A stretch of 7,948 nucleotides of DNA from Ktedonobacterales bacterium (GTDB lineage Bacteria; Chloroflexota; Ktedonobacteria; Ktedonobacterales; JADMIN01): assembly GCA_015478575.1 (NCBI GenBank), contig JADMIN010000094.1, positions 1 through 7,948 on the forward strand, read 5' to 3'. Both the position numbers and the translations under genes were made by a program. Below, piece by piece: positions 1-5,263 of this stretch (positions are counted from its first letter, which is position 1; each line of letters starts with the position of its first letter). Under the pieces are notes generated by a model. The model was not told where the DNA came from. It searched no databases and was given only the letters and a program-made list of their open reading frames with translations.

Positions 1-52
1 GTCGAGGGCATGGCGACCCCCTTCGCTGGCGTCTAGCGCGGCATCAGGGCAC
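1..52. other. Left edge; possible 3' end of an upstream gene
   Basis: Frame 1 is open from the window edge to a TAG at 34-36, which could be the last 11 codons of an upstream + strand gene. Eleven codons are too few to identify a product or to exclude chance. Nothing else is recognisable before the tandem repeats begin. Confidence 0.15.
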
Positions 53-140
53 GCGCTCGTGTATCGGGATGCGCTCGTGTATCGGGATGCGCTCGTGTAT
101 TGGGATGCGCTCGTGTATCGGGATGCGCTCGTGTATCGGG
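53..140 (+). repeat. Five 18-bp tandem repeats upstream of the MOSC gene
   Basis: The unit GCGCTCGTGTATCGGGAT occurs at 53-70, 71-88, 89-106 and 107-124, with a fifth copy of 16 bases at 125-140. Copy 3 differs by one base (TATT for TATC); the other copies match. The unit is a multiple of three and contains an ATG across each junction, so the array is open in the frame of the following MOSC gene and would encode a repeated six-residue peptide (MRSCIG) if translated. The last copy merges into the purine-rich ribosome binding site of that gene. Near identity of the copies points to recent expansion or ongoing homogenisation. I infer that it is a non-coding leader rather than part of the protein, because a good start with its own binding site follows. 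Confidence 0.93.
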
Positions 141-144
141 GAGG
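138..144 (+). promoter_or_regulatory. Ribosome binding site deciding the MOSC start
   Basis: GGGGAGG lies five bases before the ATG at 150. It favours this ATG over the four in-frame ATGs inside the tandem repeats, none of which has a comparable purine-rich site at the right spacing. Confidence 0.6.
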
Positions 145-149
145 GTCGC

Positions 150-692
150 ATGGCCGGGAGGGTCGCGGCGGTGAGCCGCAGCGCAACGCATTCACTGATC
201 AAGGGTAATCAGACGATGATCCGGCTGCTCGAAGGGCTGGGTGTTGAGGACGACGCCCACGCGGGGATCACGGTCAAGCACCGCTCGCGTGTCGCGCGCG
301 ACCCGCACCAGCCCAATCTCCGCCAAGTCCACCTGATTCATGCCGAGCTTCACGAGGAGTTGCGTGGTTCCGGTTTCACGGTCCGCGCGGGGCAGATGGG
401 GGAGAATATCACCACCCAGGGAATAGATCTGCTCGGCCTGCCGACTGGCGCGCGACTACGCCTGGGCGACGAGGCCATCATCGCGATCACCGGCCTGCGC
501 AATCCCTGCACACACCTCGATCAGATCCAGACCGGCCTGATGGCGGCGGTGCTTGGCCGCGACGCGCAGGGCAACCTGATCCGCAAGGCTGGCGTCATGG
601 CGGTGGTTGTTGCCAGCGGCCTGGTCCGGCCAGGCGACGCGGTCACCATCGAGTTGCCGCCGGCACCGCACCATCCACTTCAGCCCGTCTGA
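150..692 (+). CDS. MOSC domain-containing protein
   Basis: This is a 180-residue soluble protein consisting essentially of one MOSC domain, the fold shared with the C-terminal domain of molybdenum cofactor sulfurase and with YiiM-type proteins. MOSC proteins are thought to carry sulfur or handle metal-sulfur cofactors; the substrate of small stand-alone members like this one is unknown. Visible hallmarks are an early GLGVEDDAHAG segment (about 29-39), TVKHRSRVARDP (41-52), NLRQVHLIHAEL (56-67), GENITTQGIDL (84-94) and the conserved cysteine C120 in GLRNPCTHLDQIQ, the presumed sulfur-carrying residue. The length matches small MOSC proteins. ATG 150 was chosen for its binding site and because the family-like VAAVSRSATHS start follows directly. 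An in-frame extension through the repeats to position 69 is possible but less likely. The gene stands alone. A molybdenum enzyme lies about 2.8 kb downstream, but nothing directly links the two. Confidence 0.88.
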   Translation: MAGRVAAVSRSATHSLIKGNQTMIRLLEGLGVEDDAHAGITVKHRSRVARDPHQPNLRQVHLIHAELHEELRGSGFTVRAGQMGENITTQGIDLLGLPTGARLRLGDEAIIAITGLRNPCTHLDQIQTGLMAAVLGRDAQGNLIRKAGVMAVVVASGLVRPGDAVTIELPPAPHHPLQPV

Positions 693-858
693 GCCAGCGG
701 TATGGCGGCATTCCAGCGGCGCGGGTTAGGTCGGACGCCGGGCGCTGATCGTCACCCCACTCCGCCTCGCATTCTCTCGCATCGCCTCCTGAGAGGCCCG
801 GCCATCCCGCATTGCATGGAAGCGACCCAAGGTGCTAGCATGGCGCTCAGGGATGCGC

Positions 859-889
859 GGGTGCGGTGGGGGGGGCGCGGTGGTGGGGG
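859..889 (+). other. G-rich tract, possible G-quadruplex
   Basis: The + strand reads GGG (859-861), eight consecutive G (868-875) and five consecutive G (885-889), with short G-containing spacers between. If the eight-G run supplies two G3 tracts, four tracts are available, though the last loop would be about nine bases, longer than the usual limit. It lies about 120 bases before the glpK start, so it would be in the leader of any transcript starting upstream of it. Function is inferred only from composition. Confidence 0.35.
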
Positions 890-994
890 CGCGGCGTCTA
901 GTCGCACCGACAGCGCACGGCGAGATGGAGCGGAGCAGGCGATGCGAAAGCGGTGGCTTTCCAGGTGGCGGCCAGCGGAGCGACCACACATGAG

Positions 995-1000
995 AGAGGG
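995..1000 (+). promoter_or_regulatory. Ribosome binding site deciding the glpK start
   Basis: AGAGGG ends seven bases before the ATG at 1008. It favours this start over the in-frame ATG at 990 and over the long upstream extension. Confidence 0.6.
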
Positions 1001-1007
1001 AAGTGGC

Positions 1008-2519
1008 ATGGCGGCACAGGGCAGATATGTGCTCGCGCTCGACCAGGGGACGACCAGTTCGCGCGCGATCCTCTTCGACCACGTGGGGAGGGCCATCGCC
1101 GCGCAAGGGCAGGAGTTTCCGCAGATCTTCCCCCAGCCGGGCTGGGTGGAGCATGATCCAGAGGCCATCTGGTCTTCACAGCTCGCCGTCGCCCAGGCGG
1201 TCGTGCGCCAGGCGGGCCTGGGCGGCGCCGACATCGCCGCCATCGGCATCACCAATCAGCGCGAGACGACGCTCGTCTGGGATCGCGCCACCGGCGCCCC
1301 CGTGATGAACGCCATCGTCTGGCAGGATCGCCGCACCGCCGCGCTCTGTGACCAGCTCAAGGCGGAAGGCTGGGAGCCACGCATCCGCGAGAAGACCGGG
1401 CTAGTCCTCGATGCCTATTTCTCTGGCACCAAGCTGGCGTGGATGCTCGACCACCTGCCTGGGCTGCGCGCGCGCGGCGCGCGCGGCGAGGTGCTCTTCG
1501 GCACGGTGGATAGCTACCTGATCTGGCGACTTTCCGGTGGGCGCGCGCACGTCACGGACTATTCGAACGCCTCGCGTACGTTGCTCTTCGACATCCACAC
1601 GCTCACCTGGGATGAGGAGCTGCTGGCGCGGCTGGATATTCCCACGGCGATGCTGCCACAACCGCGCCAGAGCAGCGAGGTCTATGCCGAGACGGATGCC
1701 GCGCTCTTTGGCGTGCCCATTCCCATCGCCGGTGACGCGGGCGACCAGCAGGCTGCCACCTTTGGCCAGGCGTGCTTTGAGCCGGGCACCGCCAAGAATA
1801 CCTATGGCACCGGCAGTTTCCTCTTGCTGAACACGGGCGAGCAGCCGCGGCGTTCCGCCAATGGCATGCTCACAACCATCGGCTGGGGCCTGGGCGGTCG
1901 GGTAACCTACTGCCTGGAAGGCAGCATCTTCATCACCGGCGCCGCGGTGCAATGGCTGCGCGACGCGCTGGGCATCATCAGCCAGGCCGATGAGACCGAG
2001 GCACTGGCGGCGTCGCTTCCTGATACCGGTGGCGTCTATCTCGTGCCCGCATTCGCCGGGTTGGGCGCGCCCTACTGGGACCCATACGCCCGCGGCGCGC
2101 TGGTTGGCCTCACCCGTGGGTCGGGTCGCGCCGAGATCGCCCGCGCCGCGCTGGAGGCGGCGTGCTATCAGACGCGCGATGTGGTCCAGGCGATGGCGGC
2201 TGATGCGGGCATCGCGCTCACGGAACTGCGCGTGGATGGTGGCATGGTCGTCAATAATTGGCTGATGCAGTTCCAGGCGGATATCCTCGACGTGACCGTG
2301 CAGCGCCCGCTGGTGGCGGAGACGAGCGCGCTTGGCGCCGCTTATCTCGCTGGGCTGGCCGTCGGCTACTGGAGCGGCCTAGAAGACGTGACGCGCAACT
2401 GGGCGGTAGATCGCGTCTTCACCCCCCACATGGAAGAGGAGCGGAGGACACGGCTCTACCACGGCTGGCAACGCGCGGTGGAGCGGGCACGAGCGTGGGC
2501 TGAGCCAGAAGGACACTAG
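1008..2519 (+). CDS. glpK: Glycerol kinase
   Basis: Glycerol kinase phosphorylates glycerol with ATP to sn-glycerol 3-phosphate in the cytoplasm, feeding glycolysis and phospholipid synthesis. The 503-residue product has the usual FGGY-family length and is intact. Signatures in order: the N-terminal ATP-binding loop LALDQGTTSSRAILFD (9-24), glycerol-contacting NQRET (83-87), the NAIVWQDRRT segment (101-110), FSGTKLAWMLDH (138-149), AGDQQAATFGQ (244-254) with D246 as the catalytic base, KNTYGTGSF (263-271), YLVPAFAGLGAPYWDPYARG (344-363) and the C-terminal adenosine-binding VDGGMVVNNWLMQFQADIL (409-427). The loop just before D246 (about 227-241) is short. It lacks the GGKGGTR-like segment that binds fructose 1,6-bisphosphate in the E. 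coli enzyme, and also the histidine that the phosphotransferase system phosphorylates in Firmicutes enzymes. Neither control is therefore expected. No glycerol facilitator, glycerol-3-phosphate dehydrogenase or regulator is adjacent. Confidence 0.96.
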   Translation: MAAQGRYVLALDQGTTSSRAILFDHVGRAIAAQGQEFPQIFPQPGWVEHDPEAIWSSQLAVAQAVVRQAGLGGADIAAIGITNQRETTLVWDRATGAPVMNAIVWQDRRTAALCDQLKAEGWEPRIREKTGLVLDAYFSGTKLAWMLDHLPGLRARGARGEVLFGTVDSYLIWRLSGGRAHVTDYSNASRTLLFDIHTLTWDEELLARLDIPTAMLPQPRQSSEVYAETDAALFGVPIPIAGDAGDQQAATFGQACFEPGTAKNTYGTGSFLLLNTGEQPRRSANGMLTTIGWGLGGRVTYCLEGSIFITGAAVQWLRDALGIISQADETEALAASLPDTGGVYLVPAFAGLGAPYWDPYARGALVGLTRGSGRAEIARAALEAACYQTRDVVQAMAADAGIALTELRVDGGMVVNNWLMQFQADILDVTVQRPLVAETSALGAAYLAGLAVGYWSGLEDVTRNWAVDRVFTPHMEEERRTRLYHGWQRAVERARAWAEPEGH

Positions 2520-2730
2520 CGGTGGACAGAGCTTTGCCGCGCGGCAGCTTCGACGAACGGCATGCGCGTGAGGAGCCACCGCGCGTGAACCGCCGCTGGC
2601 GCGCGGGTGTATAGAGTAATATGAACCGTAACCGAGTATGGCATCAGTCAGGTGCATGGCGCTAGCATGTGCATAAGCTCCGCGTGTCGCACGTCGGAGG
2701 GATGCGCACCCACGCGCTGAGAGGCGGGCT
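2520..2730. other. Intergenic gap between glpK and the cyclase block
   Basis: A perfect 12-bp palindrome, TGCCGCGCGGCA (2535-2546), lies 15 bases after the glpK stop, but no T-run follows, so it is at best a weak terminator candidate. An AT-richer patch at 2608-2640 contains TATAGA (2610-2615) and TAATAT (2617-2622) and is the most likely place for the promoter of the downstream block. No convincing -35 element could be paired with either. A purine-rich GAGAGG (2719-2724) precedes the next start by six bases. Confidence 0.35.
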
Positions 2731-3096
2731 ATGACCTACGCGCAGTTTCTGCTGCTCTTCCTCGTCCTCCCGCTCGCGGCGCTGGTCGCGCTGCTGCGCC
2801 GCCGCCTGCTGGATCGGCGCTACCTGGTCTTTACGGGGGCGCTCGTCCTGATTGCCCTGGCCTATATGGCCCCCTGGGATCACACCGCCGCCGTCTGGGG
2901 TCTCTGGACGTGGGCGCCGGGGCGGACGTGGGGCCTGCGTTGGTGGGCCGTCCCGCCGGAGGAGTATCTCTTCTGTGTGCTGGAGGCGATGCTGGCGGCC
3001 ACCCTCACCTATGCGCTGCTGCTGTGGTGGGGAGACCGCGCCCCCCAGGCGCTAGGCGAGACAGCGCTCAGGACGGATGGAAAGGCGGCGGAATGA
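2731..3096 (+). CDS. crtYc: Lycopene cyclase subunit, CrtYc-like
   Basis: This is a 121-residue integral membrane protein of the short lycopene-cyclase-domain family, which works as a heterodimer with a second small subunit to close the ionone ring on lycopene or a related carotene. Three hydrophobic helices are visible (about 4-22, 31-47 and 77-100). Family motifs are MTYAQFLLLF at the start, APWDH around 47-51, and PPEEYLF (75-81), the counterpart of the conserved P-x-E-E-Y/x-F motif whose acidic residues are needed for cyclisation. The length fits a single subunit. The ATG at 2731 has GAGAGG six bases upstream. The stop overlaps the next start (ATGA, 3093-3096), which implies translational coupling to its partner. 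Whether the product ring is beta or epsilon, and whether the substrate is C40 or C50, cannot be read from the sequence. The symbol is given by family, not by tested activity. Confidence 0.85.
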   Translation: MTYAQFLLLFLVLPLAALVALLRRRLLDRRYLVFTGALVLIALAYMAPWDHTAAVWGLWTWAPGRTWGLRWWAVPPEEYLFCVLEAMLAATLTYALLLWWGDRAPQALGETALRTDGKAAE

Positions 3097-3536
3097 ATCA
3101 CTGGCCGTATCTCCCATTCCTGCTCATCTGGGCGCCACCAGTGATCGTCGTGCAATGGCTCGTCGGCGCACGCTACCTCTGGCGCGAGCGCCGCCGCTGG
3201 CCATGGATCGTCCTCAGTCTCGGCGCCTATTTCACGCTGGCCGACGCCGTGGCCATTCTGGCGGGCATCTGGCGTTTCGAACGCCGTTCGCTCGTAGGCC
3301 TCTTCCTCGGCCCAGTGCCGATCGAGGAGGTGCTCTTCTACCTGCTGACAGCGGCGATGGTGGTGCAGGGCTTCGTCATTGCTTGGGGTGTCTGGCCGGA
3401 GCGACGGGCGCTGGTCGCGCGCTGGCGCGCGCGCGCGGCTCGGCTGCGTCGGCGGCCCGCCAGCAAGGAAAACACGCTCCCGCGCCCGCAGCCGCGGCCC
3501 GCCGATTCGCGTGCGGGGAGGTCGCCCGATGTCTGA
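3093..3536 (+). CDS. crtYd: Lycopene cyclase subunit, CrtYd-like
   Basis: This 147-residue protein is the second subunit of the predicted heterodimeric cyclase. It has hydrophobic helices at about 5-24, 36-58 and 78-100, the DAVAILAGIWRFE segment (51-63) that matches the conserved D-x-x-A-x-x-x-G-I-W-x-F stretch of the family, and GPVPIEEVLFYLLT (73-86) containing the P-x-E-E motif. The ATG at 3093 overlaps the crtYc-like stop, and GGAAAGG (3079-3085) precedes it by seven bases. The C-terminal 45 residues are a hydrophilic tail rich in arginine and proline, partly spanning a GC-alternating stretch near 3425-3437. This tail is unusual in composition and probably not part of the catalytic core. 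The gene overlaps the next one by 8 bp, which supports one transcript. It could be annotated simply as a lycopene cyclase domain protein. Confidence 0.85.
   Translation: MNHWPYLPFLLIWAPPVIVVQWLVGARYLWRERRRWPWIVLSLGAYFTLADAVAILAGIWRFERRSLVGLFLGPVPIEEVLFYLLTAAMVVQGFVIAWGVWPERRALVARWRARAARLRRRPASKENTLPRPQPRPADSRAGRSPDV
3515..3521 (+). promoter_or_regulatory. Ribosome binding site deciding the oxidoreductase start
   Basis: GGGGAGG lies seven bases before the ATG at 3529, inside the crtYd-like reading frame. It selects this start over an in-frame upstream extension that would only read the cyclase gene in another frame. Confidence 0.7.
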
Positions 3537-5148
3537 TGAGGCGCGCACTCAGGCCGCCTTCACGCCACCGGGCGCCGCGCCAAAGGAGCCTCCTGGTGCG
3601 CGGCACCTGGCGCGGCGGCGCTACGAGGCGGGCGTCTGGTCGGTACCGCTGGCGCTGGCGCCATCCTTCCTCCTCGCGGCGTTGCTGGGCGTGCCGACAC
3701 CGCTGGAGCCGTTGGTCGAGGCGGTCATGCAGCTCACGCCCGTCGCGCTGGCCAATGTCGTGCTCGAAGCGCTGGGCAACTTCGCGCGCACGGCGGCGCT
3801 GCTGGGCGCCATCGCGATCTGCCTGCCGGTCGGCGGGCTGATGGCCCTGGCCGCGCCTGATTCCCCCATCGACGCACCGGATGGGCAACAGAGCGACTCC
3901 CTGGCACTACGGCGCGCGCGCTGGGCCACGGTGGCGGCGCTGGCGCTAGGGGTGTCTGTGCCGCTGGCGCTCGGCTCAGCATATGCCTGGGAGGCCGTGA
4001 GTGCCCTGCTCGCTGGCGCGCTCTTCCTGCCAGCGCTGGTGCTCGTGCGGCGCGCCCAGGCGCGAATCGTCTATCCGATTCGCGCGGCGGCCCGCGCGGG
4101 TGACACGTCGCGTCGTGCGTTCCTGCGGCGCGCGGCGGGCAGTGTGGTGACGGTGGCCGGGGCGGTGGCGCTTGGCACCTTCGATCTGTGGTCTGGGGCG
4201 ATCGGCGCGGTGGTGGGCCGAGGCGAGACGCTACGGCACCTCTTCGCCTTCACACCGCCCGCGCCGCGGCAGCCCGGCTTCCCCCTCGCGGGCGAGGAGC
4301 CAGAGGTCACACCGGTCGCGCGCTTCTACCGCATCAGCAAGAATGAGGCGGACCCTCAGATTCTGCCAGCGGAGTGGTCGCTGCGCGTCACTGGCGCGGT
4401 GAATCGCCCGCTCACCCTGAGCTACGCTGATCTGCTGGCGCTGCCTCGGGTGGATGCGTATGTCACGCTGCGCTGCGTAGATAATCCACCGGCGGGCCAC
4501 CTGATGAGCAATGCGTACTGGTCGGGCGTCTCGCTGGCGGCGCTGCTGGAGCGCGCGGGTGCCCATGCCAGCGCGGTGGGGCTGGTGATGCGCGCGCCCG
4601 ACGCCTATGACGAGATCGTGCCAATCGCGGAGGCGCGCGGCCCCACGGCGCTCCTGGCCTATGGCATGAACGGCGCGACGCTGCCCTGGAAGCACGGCGG
4701 TCCCGTGCGCGCGCTCGTGCCCGGCTTTTATGGCTTCAAGAACGTCAAGTGGGTGGAGGCGCTAGAGGTCGTCACCACCGCCACCACGGGCTATTGGGCG
4801 CGGCGCGGCTGGACGGCGAAGTACCTGCACAGCATCGCGCGCATTGATGTCTGGCACGCGCGTGCCGGTGGCCTAGAAGTGGGCGGCGTCGCCTTCACGG
4901 GCGCGCGGGGTGTCTCCGCTGTGCAGGTGCGGGTGGATGGCGGTGCGTGGCAACTCGCGCGGCTCAACGCGCCCGCGCTCGCGCTCGATGCCTGGGTGCA
5001 GTGGCGCGTCGAGTTGTCGCTCGCGCCTGGCCAGCACCAGCTCACCGCCCGCGTGATTGACGGGGGCGGCATTCCGCAGGATGCCGCTTCAACCAACATC
5101 TATCCCGACGGCTCGACCGGGCTGCACACGGTGACCGTGATGGTATAG
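3529..5148 (+). CDS. Membrane-anchored molybdopterin-dependent oxidoreductase (sulfite oxidase fold)
   Basis: The 539-residue product has two parts. Residues about 37-222 form a membrane domain with hydrophobic helices near 37-55, 84-107, 132-152 and 155-174, then a basic cytoplasmic loop with a twin-arginine motif (SRRAFLRR, 194-201) directly before a fifth helix (203-222). Residues about 260-539 are a sulfite-oxidase-type molybdenum cofactor domain: TLRCVDNPPAG (313-323) with C316 as the presumed molybdenum ligand, KHGGPVRALVPGFYGFKNVKWVEA (388-411), and a C-terminal immunoglobulin-like dimerisation domain (about 430-539). The arginine distribution puts the basic loops inside and the catalytic domain outside. 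The only histidine before residue 220 is H26, so the membrane domain lacks ligands for a haem and is not an MsrQ-like cytochrome. The substrate is unknown. Family members oxidise sulfite or reduce protein methionine sulfoxide, among other reactions. The gene overlaps crtYd by 8 bp and probably shares its transcript. Confidence 0.87.
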   Translation: MSDEARTQAAFTPPGAAPKEPPGARHLARRRYEAGVWSVPLALAPSFLLAALLGVPTPLEPLVEAVMQLTPVALANVVLEALGNFARTAALLGAIAICLPVGGLMALAAPDSPIDAPDGQQSDSLALRRARWATVAALALGVSVPLALGSAYAWEAVSALLAGALFLPALVLVRRAQARIVYPIRAAARAGDTSRRAFLRRAAGSVVTVAGAVALGTFDLWSGAIGAVVGRGETLRHLFAFTPPAPRQPGFPLAGEEPEVTPVARFYRISKNEADPQILPAEWSLRVTGAVNRPLTLSYADLLALPRVDAYVTLRCVDNPPAGHLMSNAYWSGVSLAALLERAGAHASAVGLVMRAPDAYDEIVPIAEARGPTALLAYGMNGATLPWKHGGPVRALVPGFYGFKNVKWVEALEVVTTATTGYWARRGWTAKYLHSIARIDVWHARAGGLEVGGVAFTGARGVSAVQVRVDGGAWQLARLNAPALALDAWVQWRVELSLAPGQHQLTARVIDGGGIPQDAASTNIYPDGSTGLHTVTVMV

Positions 5149-5196
5149 GCGCGGCCTCACCATCCTGTCTGTCGTGGTAAGGGACGCCTGGTCTGG

Positions 5197-5233
5197 CCGA
5201 CCGCGACCCAGTGCATTGGGTCGGGGCGCGGTC
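5197..5233 (+). promoter_or_regulatory. Inverted repeat in the gap before the glycosyltransferase
   Basis: CGACCCA (5204-5210) and TGGGTCG (5217-5223) form a perfect 7-bp stem with a 6-base loop. It can be extended by GACCG (5199-5203) pairing with CGGTC (5229-5233) across a five-base bulge. A competing pairing of CCGACC (5197-5202) with GGTCGG (5219-5224) is also possible. No T-run follows, so a simple intrinsic terminator is unlikely. It ends 18 bases before the ribosome binding site of the next gene, so an mRNA stability, translation-control or protein-binding element is plausible. Confidence 0.45.
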
Positions 5234-5251
5234 CAGTGCGCGATTGAGCAT

Positions 5252-5258
5252 GAGGAGG
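5252..5258 (+). promoter_or_regulatory. Ribosome binding site deciding the GTG start of the glycosyltransferase
   Basis: GAGGAGG lies five bases before the GTG at 5264. This site is stronger than anything near the upstream in-frame GTG at 5174 or the downstream ATG at 5282. Confidence 0.65.
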
Positions 5259-5263
5259 CGGCA

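Larger units (their letters stand above)
693..1007. other. 315-bp gene-free stretch with a G-rich tract
   Basis: This stretch is open in the glpK frame, but its translation is low-complexity, rich in arginine and glycine, and resembles no family I know, so I treat it as non-coding. It contains a strongly G-rich tract at 859-889, including an uninterrupted run of eight G. A weak promoter-like pair (TTGCAT at 812-817, TAGCAT at 836-841, 18-base spacer) is present but matches consensus poorly. No convincing terminator for the MOSC gene was found. Confidence 0.5.

Noticed and set aside
53..140. The 18-bp repeats as a CRISPR array
   Set aside because: The units are directly adjacent with no spacers and are too short for CRISPR repeats.
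702..1007. N-terminal extension of glycerol kinase by about 100 residues
   Set aside because: The frame is open, but the translation is low-complexity and arginine-rich. GlpK proteins begin a few residues before LALDQGTT, and a good ribosome binding site precedes the ATG at 1008.
726..1255. Long minus-strand open frames opposite glpK and its leader
   Set aside because: Antisense open frames are expected in GC-rich coding DNA. Their translations are biased in composition and show no family motifs.
2535..2546. Palindrome TGCCGCGCGGCA after glpK as a terminator
   Set aside because: The stem is only six base pairs with no proper loop and no T-run; such palindromes are common at this GC content.
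834..2669. GCTAGCATG and CATGGCGCT shared upstream of glpK (about 834-847) and of the cyclase block (about 2655-2669)
   Set aside because: Nine-base matches are expected many times by chance in 8 kb, the two copies are in different order, and no wider similarity supports a shared operator.
3425..3437. Alternating GC tract as a structural (Z-DNA) element
   Set aside because: It falls inside a coding tail of arginine and alanine codons and is explained by composition. A similar run occurs at about 1466-1486 in glpK.
2731..3536. A frameshifted single lycopene cyclase gene
   Set aside because: The ATGA overlap, separate ribosome binding site and complete family motifs in each half fit two natural subunits, as in known heterodimeric cyclases.
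3009..3548. Minus-strand 179-codon frame opposite the crtYd-like gene
   Set aside because: It is fully covered by a recognisable cyclase gene on the + strand, and its translation shows no domain.
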